Source: IMCC45349 sp047219225 (GTDB lineage: Bacteria > Bacteroidota > Bacteroidia > Flavobacteriales > Flavobacteriaceae). From it: 64,000 nucleotides of DNA. Where the stretch lies: NCBI RefSeq assembly GCF_047219225.1, contig NZ_CP178208.1, positions 1,798,001 to 1,862,000 of the forward strand. The letters run 5' to 3'. Positions 1-8,672 of this stretch are shown one piece after another. A model generated the notes under the pieces. The model had not been told where the DNA came from and did no database searches. It worked only from the letters and a program-made list of their open reading frames with translations. Made by a program: the position numbers and the translations under genes. The first letter of the stretch is position 1, and the number at the start of each line of letters is the position of its first letter.

Positions 1-1
1 G

Positions 2-526
2 GATGAGATTGGTCGTGGTACAAGTACTTACGATGGTATATCTATTGCTTGGGCAATTAGTGAGTATTTACACGAACATCCTAGTAATGCAAAAACATTA
101 TTTGCTACGCACTATCATGAGCTTAATGAAATGACTGAAACTTTTGAGAGGATCAAAAATTTTAATGTGTCTGTAAAAGAGTTAAAAGACAATGTGCTTT
201 TTGTTAGAAAATTGGTAGAAGGAGGTAGTCAGCATAGTTTTGGAATACATGTAGCAAAAATGGCAGGAATGCCACAACAGGTTATTAGACGCGCAAATAA
301 AATTCTAAAACAACTAGAAAAATCACATTCTAGTGAAGAATTGAGTGATAAAGTGAAAAATTTAAATGATGAGATGCAATTAAGCTTCTTTAATTTAGAT
401 GACCCGCTTTTAGAAGAAATTAAAGACGAAATACTTCATACTGACATAGATACGTTAACGCCAGTAGAGGCTTTAATGAAGCTTAATGAGATAAAGCGCA
501 TGCTTGAAAAAAAGAAAAGAGCATAA
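2..526 (+). CDS. mutS: DNA mismatch repair protein MutS, C-terminal part (5' truncated by window edge)
   Basis: The reading frame is open from base 2. It starts inside the ATPase domain with the Walker B segment [12 protein letters not shown], followed by the ATHYHEL stretch typical of MutS. The remaining roughly 100 residues form the helical C-terminal tail with the IPxxVIxRA-like segment ([13 protein letters not shown]). MutS binds mismatches and small loops in newly replicated DNA and uses ATP to recruit MutL. Only about 175 C-terminal residues are present, so mismatch-binding and lever domains cannot be judged. The ATG at 131 is an internal Met, not the start. The gene ends shortly before a tRNA promoter. 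Confidence 0.95.
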   Translation, partial: DEIGRGTSTYDGISIAWAISEYLHEHPSNAKTLFATHYHELNEMTETFERIKNFNVSVKELKDNVLFVRKLVEGGSQHSFGIHVAKMAGMPQQVIRRANKILKQLEKSHSSEELSDKVKNLNDEMQLSFFNLDDPLLEEIKDEILHTDIDTLTPVEALMKLNEIKRMLEKKKRA

Positions 527-551
527 ATTTTAAAATTTTTTCAAAAAAGGC

Positions 552-581
552 TTTGGTAATCTAAGAAATGTTTTAAATTTG
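552..581 (+). promoter_or_regulatory. Promoter of the tRNA-Gly/tRNA-Leu unit
   Basis: TTTG at 552-555 is followed after 18 nt by TAAATTTG at 574-581, an exact match to the Bacteroidota -7 element TAnnTTTG. Transcription would start near 587, about 35 nt before tRNA-Gly. Confidence 0.65.
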
Positions 582-621
582 CATCCGCAATCGAGAGGTT
601 GCACGTTCATTAAACAACTAC

Positions 622-693
622 GCGAAAGTAGCTCAGGGGTAGAGCATCACCTTGCCAAGGTGAGGGTCGCGGGTTCAAATCCCGTCTTTCGCT
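622..693 (+). tRNA. tRNA-Gly (GCC anticodon)
   Basis: A full cloverleaf is visible. The acceptor arm GCGAAAG pairs with CTTTCGC, the discriminator is T, the anticodon loop TTGCCAA gives anticodon GCC, and the T arm contains GGTTCAAAT. CCA is not encoded. It is co-transcribed with the tRNA-Leu 28 nt downstream. Confidence 0.95.
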
Positions 694-721
694 CTATACT
701 CTGTTTAAAATATACCAAGAT

Positions 722-805
722 GCTGAAGTGGTGGAATTGGTAGACACGTTGGACTTAAAATCCAATGACCCTTGGGTCGTGCGGGTTCAAGTCCCGCCTT
801 CAGTA
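722..805 (+). tRNA. tRNA-Leu (TAA anticodon)
   Basis: This is a class II tRNA with a long variable arm (TGACCCTTGGGTCGT region). The acceptor GCTGAAG pairs with CTTCAGT through a terminal G-U pair, and the anticodon loop CTTAAAA gives TAA. The T arm is GCGGGTTCAAGTCCCGC. CCA is not encoded. Confidence 0.95.
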
Positions 806-808
806 CAA

Positions 809-842
809 CAAAAGCTTTACGATTTTTCGTAGAGCTTTTTTG
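809..842 (+). terminator. Intrinsic terminator after the tRNA pair
   Basis: AAAGCTTTACG pairs imperfectly with CGTAGAGCTTT around a short T-rich loop and is followed by a run of T. It ends the tRNA-Gly/tRNA-Leu transcript. Confidence 0.7.
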
Positions 843-854
843 TTTTTAGTATGT

Positions 855-893
855 TAAAAAAAAGCCCTCACATATATGTGAGGGCTTTTTTTA
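855..893. terminator. Bidirectional terminator
   Basis: AAAAAGCCCTCACAT pairs with ATGTGAGGGCTTTTT. Flanking A and T runs let it act on both strands. It is the end signal for the leftward operon 8125-915 and a backup for the tRNA unit. Confidence 0.8.
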
Positions 894-914
894 TTTTTAA
901 AATATATTGAAAAC

Positions 915-2894
915 CTATTTTAAAGATTCTAGGATTAATACTACTTTGTTAAAATCAGCGGCGCTATTTATTACTTTACGGTAGTCTTCATAATTTTTTA
1001 CATCAATAATGTTTAGTTTGTAATATTCGTTAGCAGTAATAGTTAATTGGTTGTCATTTAGTGTGTAATTTGAGTGAAACGCAAGAATTTCTTTGTCATC
1101 AACTATAAACGAGTTGTCAATTTTTATATCATCTAAATTTGCTACTTCATAACCTTCGGGAATAGTTATATTAATGGTTCTTATATAACTTCTTTGAAAA
1201 TCATTTTCAACATTAAGTACTCTTTCTTTTTCTTGGTATAATTCCATTTGTGGGCCAATAAGCTCACCTACTTTAAATAAGTACTTTCTTCCTGCTTTTT
1301 CAACAAATGCTTCCGAAGTAAAATTAATGTCAATTTTAAGTGGTTCTATTCCAAAAAGCTCAGAGTTATCATTAACAATTTTCTTGTCTTTAATATCTAC
1401 ATTTTCATTTATAGATTTAGCAAAAGCATCTAATAACTCATCGCGATCTTCGTCTTTTATTAAATGTAAAAAAGGCTGAATATACATTGAGTAGTAACCG
1501 CTAATCTCTTTTTTTAGATTAATATTGTTTATGGTTAGGTCATCTTTATCAAAGTCAACATCAAGTATCATTTTATCAACTGTCTTATCTGATTTTACTG
1601 GTTTGATGTATTTTGTTCTTCCTAAGCCAGATTTGTAATCTCCAACAGAAATTTCTTTAATGAAAAGACCATAATTATCTGTGTATTCTGGTGGAGGAAA
1701 TCCAACTCTAGAATCAATTTCGCTAGGAGACATGTATGTTTTACTTTTAGGGAAGTAAAAAAGAAATTCTGCTAAAAAATTATTGGCTTCAAACTTTTTG
1801 TCAAATTTAATCTCTCCTCTATCGCTAGTAATTACAATTTCGTGTTTGATATTTAAGTGTCTAAATAAGGCTGTATAAAGTTTCATAATGCCAGTTTCAT
1901 TAGCAACCTTATTGTTTATGACATTTAATAAGTTTTCTAGCTCTTCGCTACTTGCTTTTGCTATAAAAACATTGCTTTTAATATAGTTTTCAATTTGTCT
2001 TATATTATCTAATTGAGATGTGTTGTTGTTTTTTAAAATGTCTTTAGTAAGTTTTGAAATAGCTGTTTGTTCCTTTTTTGAGTATTCTTCGGGATAGTAA
2101 TATGCATAAATATTTTGAGCAACTTTTTTATATGATGATATTTCCCCAGTGTTATTAGCTGTATTGTAATCTAATTTATATACCAAAAATTGTTTTGAAG
2201 CGTTAAAGGCTGCTTGCGATTCAGACTCTATTTTTTTTAGCTTGTCTAACTTTAATTGCCAATGGTATTTTGTTTCGTGTAAAGTGTCCTCTACTACTTC
2301 TGGAAGATCATTGTAACTTTTAAATTTAAATATTAAGTTTCCTGGAGCATAAAGGTCAAAAGCTACGTTTTCTTTGTTGTGAGTGCCTTGAAATGTAATT
2401 CTTCTACCTTTGTATCTTGGGTATTGCTTTACAACGTAAAAATATTCAATAATACTTCCTTTTTCTATGCCTTCGAAAGCAAAGTATTTGTATTGTCTTT
2501 TAGTTTCTTCGTCTTCAGCTGTAAGAATTTTTGATTCGTCTAGCTCTAGTATCTTTCCATCTTTTGTAATTACTCTGGCTTTGTTAACTTCTAGGTTTGA
2601 TGTTGAAGAATATGGAAGATAGATTTTATTATATTCTTCAATTTTATCATCAGAATTTAACCATATTACTTTATGTTCTAAAAAGTACTCAACTAGCGAA
2701 TTATCTTCAATAAAAAAGAATTCAGTAACAATTTTATCTTTTAAAGTTATAATGCTTTCTTCTGAATTTTCATTGACGTTATATTTTGGTTTTTCCTCCC
2801 AATTATAATCTTTATAAAAAGGTGTTTCTTGAGCATTTGTGATTGAAAAACACACAAATAAGATAAGTGTTAAGAACGATGTTAAATGTTTCAT
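915..2894 (-). CDS. Secreted DUF3857 / transglutaminase-like protein lacking the catalytic triad
   Basis: This 659-residue protein starts with a signal peptide (cleavage after about residue 21, ITNAQ). An N-terminal DUF3857 domain (about residues 45-210) precedes a transglutaminase-like fold (about 270-395) and a C-terminal beta-rich region. It has the same layout as the neighbour encoded at 2902-4863, but where that protein has YGDCKD this one reads NNKVANETG (residues 327-335). The catalytic Cys is therefore absent, and no clear His/Asp partners follow. It is probably a non-enzymatic partner. It is the last gene of a three-gene operon, 7 nt after its paralogue. What DUF3857 proteins do in the periplasm is not known. 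Confidence 0.8.
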   Translation of the reverse strand: MKHLTSFLTLILFVCFSITNAQETPFYKDYNWEEKPKYNVNENSEESIITLKDKIVTEFFFIEDNSLVEYFLEHKVIWLNSDDKIEEYNKIYLPYSSTSNLEVNKARVITKDGKILELDESKILTAEDEETKRQYKYFAFEGIEKGSIIEYFYVVKQYPRYKGRRITFQGTHNKENVAFDLYAPGNLIFKFKSYNDLPEVVEDTLHETKYHWQLKLDKLKKIESESQAAFNASKQFLVYKLDYNTANNTGEISSYKKVAQNIYAYYYPEEYSKKEQTAISKLTKDILKNNNTSQLDNIRQIENYIKSNVFIAKASSEELENLLNVINNKVANETGIMKLYTALFRHLNIKHEIVITSDRGEIKFDKKFEANNFLAEFLFYFPKSKTYMSPSEIDSRVGFPPPEYTDNYGLFIKEISVGDYKSGLGRTKYIKPVKSDKTVDKMILDVDFDKDDLTINNINLKKEISGYYSMYIQPFLHLIKDEDRDELLDAFAKSINENVDIKDKKIVNDNSELFGIEPLKIDINFTSEAFVEKAGRKYLFKVGELIGPQMELYQEKERVLNVENDFQRSYIRTINITIPEGYEVANLDDIKIDNSFIVDDKEILAFHSNYTLNDNQLTITANEYYKLNIIDVKNYEDYRKVINSAADFNKVVLILESLK

Positions 2895-2901
2895 TAATGG
2901 G

Positions 2902-4863
2902 CTATTTTTTTACTTTTAAAATAATAATCTCTTTAAATGCTTTTTCTGTTTTTTTTATAAGGCTATTTACTTGTTTTTGCTGCTCCTTATTTAAGGTTAA
3001 GTTTTTTGTTTTAAAACTATGTGTGTAAGTAATTATATCGTCTTTAATAGTATAGGTTATGTTACTTGTAATAAAATCGTTTTCAAGACTTGTATTTTCT
3101 GGTAAATAGTCTAAAGTGTAGCCTTCTGGGATGCTGAATTTATTAATGTAAACATATTTGTTGTTAAACTTATATTCTATGTCATTTTCTCTGTCTTCTT
3201 CAGTTTTGTAATATGATATTGTTTTGTTTAAGTTAAGATTGATATAGACTTCGTCTCCTAGTTTTTTAGCATAATTATCAATTATAAAATCATAATCTAA
3301 TGTAAAATCATTTTCATAATGATACTTATTAGTTTCTTTTACATCTTTAGCAAGAAATTTGTTGTTTCCTTTTCGTAATCTAGAATTATAATATTCGCTT
3401 AGTTTTTTATCTGAAGTAATGTTTTCTAATGTATTGTACATGTTTATTTTTATATATCCAGAAATAGATGTATTTGTAGTGCCTTTTAAATTTTGTTCAT
3501 CTAATGAAAGGGTTGATACTTCTTTATAAGTGCTTTTTTCTGGAGGTATAACAGGTACGGTTTCTATAACATAGCTATTCTCTCCATTAGAAATTAATGC
3601 TTCTTTACCTTGTATAAATGAGGTTGGTAAGTCTATAGGAATAAATCTTCCTGTAGCATCTAAAAAGTAAGTTTTATCGTTGTATTTGTATGATAAAATC
3701 ATATGGTTATCTACAATAGGAGTAGGTACTTCGTTATAGCTATAAGGAATAGAGCGTGTACCAATCCATGTTAAATTTCCTTTTAAACCAGCTAGACTTA
3801 ACATTTTAAATAATATACTAGAGTTGTCTTTACAGTCGCCATATTTTTTTTGATAAACTGCGTTCGCTTCTCTAGGAATAAAACCACCTAAAGCGTATTC
3901 AAAATCTATATATTTAATGTTTTTTTGAGTCCAATAATAAATAGCTTTTACTTTATCTAAATCGTTAGTTTTATCTTTTGTTAAAGTGTCAACTAAAGCA
4001 ATTAATTCTTCGTCACTAGGTTCTTGGTTAACATCTTTAACTAAGGAGTAATACCAACCATATAAATCGTCTACATCGCCTAAAAGTTTTTTTGTTTGAC
4101 CATTTACTTTATATGAGGTTATGATAGGAACTATATGTGGGAATACGTTTTTATATGTTGGTACATTTGCTTCGTACTTGAACTTATCTAAATCGTTAAG
4201 TTCCCAAGTATAAATAATATTTCCTTTCTTTTCTTTTTTAGAAAAGATTATGTTGTGGTCCTTTGTGTTAAACTCTTGAAACCTAAAAGAAATATCCTTA
4301 TCTGCTATTAGAGTAACTTTGTTTTTAGCCATTGGTGTAAAACCACCAAAGTAAAATGTTGACAAAAATCTAGGATTTTTTACTTTCTCGGTGTACCATA
4401 ATCTAGATTTGGATCCTTTTCTTAACTTAGGGAATATAAAGCTAAGTGTTTTGGTGTCGTCGTAAAAAGAGTTGTCTAAATCGTCCTTTTCAGTAAATTC
4501 TTCAACTTTAGTTTCTCTATACTTTCCTTTCTCGAAAGTGAATGAAGACGCTTTTATTTCTTCTAATTCAAAAAATGCAGAAAAGTTTACAGATTCCTTA
4601 GAGTTATATGTTGCGGATTCGTCTAAATATAGACTTTCGACAAGAAATTCTTGCTTAATATCAATTTCTCCATTTTTATTGATGGAAACATAGACTTTAG
4701 TTTCATCAATAAGTTTTACTTGATGTGCATTAGGAAACTTGTTACTATAATGTGTAAACTCTTCTGATAATTGCGCATATCCAAACTGTAAGGTTAAAAT
4801 GATAGAGCAAAGAGGAATAAGTTTTTTAAAATTAATTTGTTTCAACTTTATAAATTGCGCCAT
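2902..4863 (-). CDS. Secreted DUF3857 / transglutaminase-like protein, catalytic triad intact
   Basis: The 653-residue product has a signal peptide (hydrophobic residues 15-30, cleavage near FGYAQ), a DUF3857 domain (about 45-240) and a transglutaminase-like core. In the core, Cys344 (YGDCKDNS), His387 (DNHMIL) and Asp402 (FLDATG) form the expected papain-like triad. Such domains act as cysteine peptidases or acyl transferases in other families; the substrate here is unknown. Its start lies 32 nt inside the end of the upstream MORN-repeat gene, so translation is probably coupled. The first Met is the only one before the hydrophobic segment, which supports the chosen start. Confidence 0.82.
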   Translation of the reverse strand: MAQFIKLKQINFKKLIPLCSIILTLQFGYAQLSEEFTHYSNKFPNAHQVKLIDETKVYVSINKNGEIDIKQEFLVESLYLDESATYNSKESVNFSAFFELEEIKASSFTFEKGKYRETKVEEFTEKDDLDNSFYDDTKTLSFIFPKLRKGSKSRLWYTEKVKNPRFLSTFYFGGFTPMAKNKVTLIADKDISFRFQEFNTKDHNIIFSKKEKKGNIIYTWELNDLDKFKYEANVPTYKNVFPHIVPIITSYKVNGQTKKLLGDVDDLYGWYYSLVKDVNQEPSDEELIALVDTLTKDKTNDLDKVKAIYYWTQKNIKYIDFEYALGGFIPREANAVYQKKYGDCKDNSSILFKMLSLAGLKGNLTWIGTRSIPYSYNEVPTPIVDNHMILSYKYNDKTYFLDATGRFIPIDLPTSFIQGKEALISNGENSYVIETVPVIPPEKSTYKEVSTLSLDEQNLKGTTNTSISGYIKINMYNTLENITSDKKLSEYYNSRLRKGNNKFLAKDVKETNKYHYENDFTLDYDFIIDNYAKKLGDEVYINLNLNKTISYYKTEEDRENDIEYKFNNKYVYINKFSIPEGYTLDYLPENTSLENDFITSNITYTIKDDIITYTHSFKTKNLTLNKEQQKQVNSLIKKTEKAFKEIIILKVKK

Positions 4864-7800
4864 TAAAATAATATTCTGTTTTAGTTAATTTACCTGATTT
4901 GTCATAGTGCTTTACTTCGCCATGTTTTTCGTCATTAAGGTAATTAATTTCTTTTTTAAGTTTACCATTTTCATAATATGACTTGTGAGTACCATTTAAG
5001 TCGCCATGCGAATAATGCCTTTCATTTTTAATATTTCCATTTTCATAATATTCGAGGTTTAATCCATGGTATTCACCACTATCATATTCTATTTTGCTTT
5101 CAATTGCACCAGAGATGTAATATGATTTGTAGATATTAGATAAGTCACCGTTTATATATTCCATTTCTCTAGAAGGCTTACCATTTTTGAAAAATGCTTT
5201 AATAAGACCTGTTTCGTTTTTTAAAGGAATAATAGGTAATTCTTTTCCGTCTTCTCCTAAATAAGTATAACCAATAAGTTTACCATAATCATAAATTCTT
5301 ACTAATTGTAATGTGCCGTCTGGTGCATAAAATTCTTTTCTACCATTAATTTTATCATATTCATATTCTGTAACAGTATTTAGGTTTCCGTTTTCGTAAT
5401 ATGATTTCCACGTTCCATGTGCATCACCATTTATGTAATAATCATCATCTTCTAATATGCCATTATCGTAATATCTTAAATACTTACCATCTAAGTTTCC
5501 GTTTAAGTAGTTTAATTGAATTTTTACTTTACCATTTTCATGATACCATTTCCATTCATCATGAGCACTATTATTAAGATATGTTCCTTCAATATATTTG
5601 TTTCCATAAAAATCAAAATTTATATACTTTCCATGCTTAAGACCATTTTTGTAATCTATTACAATATTGTTCTTATTGTTGAAGTGTTTAAAGGTTACTT
5701 GATAATCGCTTTTGTCTTGAATATAATTAACCTCCTCTAGAAGTGTGCTGTCAATTGTATAGTATCTTTCGTATTGAAGCTCGTCATATTTGTAATGACT
5801 AGTGTGATCTAATTTACCGTCTACAGAAAAGTATTGCTGCTCTCCATGTAATTGTCCTTTATGGTAAAAATTAATTGCTTCAATATTACCATTTAAATAA
5901 TAGGAATGCCATTCGCCATTTTGAGCACCTTCTTTATACCAACCTTGAGCCTTTATTTTTCCATTTAAATGATAATCTATACCATAGTCGATTATAGTTC
6001 CATTTTTGTAATAAAAAACAGATGATTTTTCTCCGTTATTATGATAATTAGTGTATTCACCATTAGTTTCATTATCAATATAAGTACCTTTAGATGTTAA
6101 TATGCCATTGTTTGAATAAAATTTCCATTCTCCTTTTTTTCCACCTTTAATATCATAAAGTCCTTCAGATGTTAAATTACCATCAATAGAATAGCTTTTG
6201 TACAAAAATTCACCACCTTTTTTTCTGTCTTCTTTAATTATTTCTCCTTTGCCATTATAGAATTTATAGGCTATAATTAATCCTTTTCGATATTCATATT
6301 CATAATTTAATAAGCTTGAAGGAGTGAAGTATTTATAGATTCCATCAATTTTACCATTTACATAATTAAATTCACTCTCTAGATTACCATTGGGATAATA
6401 AGTCTTCCATAAACCATTATATACTCCTTCTATACTTTGTCCGATTTCTGCTAGTTGACCATTTACATGATAAGTTTTGTATGATCCATGATATTTTCCA
6501 TTGCTATAATTTATTTCTGCACGTATTTTATTGTTGTTATAATACAAGCTTTCTAAACCATGTAATTCACCGTTTTTGAAGTTGCGTTCAGCAAAAATAT
6601 CACCATTTGAGAAGTATTCATATCCTATGCCTTCTGCATTATCTTTTGTGATTGGTGTTTTGTATTCTATTAAATCTTCTCCAACATTAAAATAGGCTTG
6701 ATAAGTTCCTTCTAGTAAATCTTCTTTAAAATATTTTTTTTGAGTTAAAGCTCCTCTACTATTATGGATAGTATATTCACCATCTAGTTTATCGTTAGCG
6801 TAACTTGTTTTTATGTTCTCTTTTCCATTTTCATGATAAGTAATATATGCACCTTCTAAAACACCTGCTGTGTATTGTGCAGTTTCTTTAACGTTGCCAT
6901 TAGCATAATACCATTTCCAATTGTTATCTCTTTTTCCTTCATTGTTGAAATTACCTTTACCTGTAATTCGACCATTACTATCATAGAATATCCAATCTCC
7001 AATAGTATTGCCATCTTTTAATTTACCATAGGCTTGTAAGTAATTATTGTTATAGTAAAATGATTTGTCTGGATTATTTATAGTGCCTTCTTGTAAAATT
7101 TGCATCCATTTTTGTAACATTTGCTCTTTAAAAGAAGATATGTTTTTAATGTTTTTGTCGATTACTTTTTTGTACTTAGGATTTTGTATTGAGGCATTAA
7201 GTGTATATGTAAAATTGTCAAATAGATTGTTTTCATTTATCCAGTTATAAAAGGCAACATATTTCTTTTCCCAAAAACCACCATTTCCTTCAAATTCTTT
7301 TAATTGTTCTAGTAAAGCATGATTTTGTCTTACAAGTGCAATGTCAATTTCGTTTTCTATTTTGTACTTTTTATTTAAAGCAATTTTGTTGTCTATGATA
7401 AGATTAAGTTCTTCAAAAGCTTCATCATCTTCAGAAATTTGAATTTCATCATTATAACTATTTTCATTCTCGGAAGAAATAATGTCATTAAGAGATTTTA
7501 AGGTGTTAAAAGAACCTTCACTATCAGGGTCTAATAGTAAATACATGTTAAAGCACATTAGTGCTTGTGCAATTTTACCTTGTCTATAGCAGATATTTCC
7601 TAATTGTAAATGAGGTTTAGGGTAAGAAGGTCTATAGAAAATGGCTTTTTTGTATGCGTCAATTGCTTCTTCAAGTTTATCGGTGTTCTCTAAAGCAATT
7701 CCTTTGTTATACCATAGTTTATAATTTTTCGGATGACTTTCTAGCCCTTTGTTGTATGTTTTTAAAGCTGCTTTATAATTCTCTTGACTAGCTAAAGCGG

Positions 7801-8125
7801 CACCTTTATTCATGTAAAAATATAGTTTCTCATTATCGCAACTACCACTTAATCCTTCGTCTGCAATTTTAATTGCTTCGTCATACTTTTCTAAGTTTAA
7901 TAGATAATAAGATTTTGAAGTTAGAACAGAACAGTAAGCAGAGTCATTCTTGCTTACATTGTTTAAAATTTCTAATGTTTTTTCAAAGTTTCCTTGTTGC
8001 GAACTTTCTACAGCATTTTCTAATATTACATCAATGTCTAGACGTTCAACTTTTGCTTGAGTAAACCCTAATAATGGAGTGAGAGTAAGTAGAATTAAAA
8101 GGGCGTTTAATTGTATGTTTTTCAT
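4832..8125 (-). CDS. Large secreted TPR + MORN-variant repeat protein
   Basis: This 1097-residue protein has a signal peptide (residues 1-23). TPR-like helical repeats cover about residues 30-215 (for example NYKLWYNKGIALENTDKLEEA). A spacer with coiled character follows. From about residue 360 to the C-terminus there is a long tract of MORN-variant repeats of about 21-24 residues, with the core YYxNGxLxxExxYxxGxxxG. The same repeat occurs in YwqK-type antitoxin-like proteins. It probably forms an extended beta scaffold in the periplasm or on the surface. It is the first gene of the operon with the two DUF3857 proteins. No enzymatic motif is visible and its function is unknown. Confidence 0.8.
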   Translation of the reverse strand: MKNIQLNALLILLTLTPLLGFTQAKVERLDIDVILENAVESSQQGNFEKTLEILNNVSKNDSAYCSVLTSKSYYLLNLEKYDEAIKIADEGLSGSCDNEKLYFYMNKGAALASQENYKAALKTYNKGLESHPKNYKLWYNKGIALENTDKLEEAIDAYKKAIFYRPSYPKPHLQLGNICYRQGKIAQALMCFNMYLLLDPDSEGSFNTLKSLNDIISSENENSYNDEIQISEDDEAFEELNLIIDNKIALNKKYKIENEIDIALVRQNHALLEQLKEFEGNGGFWEKKYVAFYNWINENNLFDNFTYTLNASIQNPKYKKVIDKNIKNISSFKEQMLQKWMQILQEGTINNPDKSFYYNNNYLQAYGKLKDGNTIGDWIFYDSNGRITGKGNFNNEGKRDNNWKWYYANGNVKETAQYTAGVLEGAYITYHENGKENIKTSYANDKLDGEYTIHNSRGALTQKKYFKEDLLEGTYQAYFNVGEDLIEYKTPITKDNAEGIGYEYFSNGDIFAERNFKNGELHGLESLYYNNNKIRAEINYSNGKYHGSYKTYHVNGQLAEIGQSIEGVYNGLWKTYYPNGNLESEFNYVNGKIDGIYKYFTPSSLLNYEYEYRKGLIIAYKFYNGKGEIIKEDRKKGGEFLYKSYSIDGNLTSEGLYDIKGGKKGEWKFYSNNGILTSKGTYIDNETNGEYTNYHNNGEKSSVFYYKNGTIIDYGIDYHLNGKIKAQGWYKEGAQNGEWHSYYLNGNIEAINFYHKGQLHGEQQYFSVDGKLDHTSHYKYDELQYERYYTIDSTLLEEVNYIQDKSDYQVTFKHFNNKNNIVIDYKNGLKHGKYINFDFYGNKYIEGTYLNNSAHDEWKWYHENGKVKIQLNYLNGNLDGKYLRYYDNGILEDDDYYINGDAHGTWKSYYENGNLNTVTEYEYDKINGRKEFYAPDGTLQLVRIYDYGKLIGYTYLGEDGKELPIIPLKNETGLIKAFFKNGKPSREMEYINGDLSNIYKSYYISGAIESKIEYDSGEYHGLNLEYYENGNIKNERHYSHGDLNGTHKSYYENGKLKKEINYLNDEKHGEVKHYDKSGKLTKTEYYFNGAIYKVETN

Positions 8126-8158
8126 CTTACTAAGATAAGAAATAAGCTTTATAGTAAA

Positions 8159-8193
8159 TAAAAAAAGCCTTACAAAATGTAAGGCTTTTTTTA
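8159..8193. terminator. Terminator of the repetitive lipoprotein gene
   Basis: AAAAAAGCCTTACA pairs with TGTAAGGCTTTTTT around a 4-nt loop. It is flanked by A and T runs and works in the leftward direction just after the gene ending at 8214. Confidence 0.8.
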
Positions 8194-8213
8194 TTTGAGA
8201 AAAGAAATTATTC

Positions 8214-8582
8214 TTAATTGTCTTTCTTTAATTTATCAGCAGTTTTGTCTAATTCAGTTGCTGCTTTTTCTTTAGCATCGTCAATTGCACCATCTACAGC
8301 ATCCTTAGCGTCTTTAGCAGCATCTTTTACTGCATCCTTAGCATCGTCAACTGCTCCGTCAACAGCGTCTTTAGCGTCATTTGCCGCATCGTTAACTGCA
8401 TCTTTAGCTTCTCCAGCAGCTTCTCCAGCAGCTTCTTTAACATCATTTGCAGCTTCTTCAGCTTTGTCCATTGTTTGCTCTACAGCATCTCCTGAAGCAT
8501 CAGCTTCTTTTTTTTCTCTACAAGATGTAATTGATACCATAAGCGCCATTACTAGTGCAGAACTTAGAATTAATTTTTTCAT
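8214..8582 (-). CDS. Ala/Asp/Lys-repeat lipoprotein (LEA/apolipoprotein-like)
   Basis: A start at 8582 gives MKKLILSS followed by a hydrophobic stretch and the lipobox SITSC, so this is an exported lipoprotein of 122 residues. An upstream in-frame Met at 8624 would put 14 extra residues before the signal sequence and is rejected. After the Cys, nearly the whole chain consists of amphipathic repeats built on DAKDAV/DGA/DDAKDA, rich in Ala, Asp and Lys and free of aromatic residues. This resembles late-embryogenesis-abundant or apolipoprotein-like helices. It is a predicted membrane-tethered helical or disordered rod; a protective or spacer role is inference. It is a single-gene unit with its own terminator. 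Confidence 0.75.
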   Translation of the reverse strand: MKKLILSSALVMALMVSITSCREKKEADASGDAVEQTMDKAEEAANDVKEAAGEAAGEAKDAVNDAANDAKDAVDGAVDDAKDAVKDAAKDAKDAVDGAIDDAKEKAATELDKTADKLKKDN

Positions 8583-8672
8583 TTTTAGTGTTTTAATGTT
8601 AATTTCTATTGCAAGTAATAACATATTAAGAAAATTAACAAAAATTTCTTTAACATTTTCTTAACTAAATTA

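Noticed and set aside
4832..8125. Repeat array that might be a CRISPR or minisatellite
   Set aside because: The repeats are protein-level MORN variants with diverged DNA and no spacers of constant length.
8218..8664. 148-codon plus-strand frame, Ser/Ala-rich
   Set aside because: It is the antisense of the repetitive lipoprotein; the repeat DNA keeps the opposite frame open.
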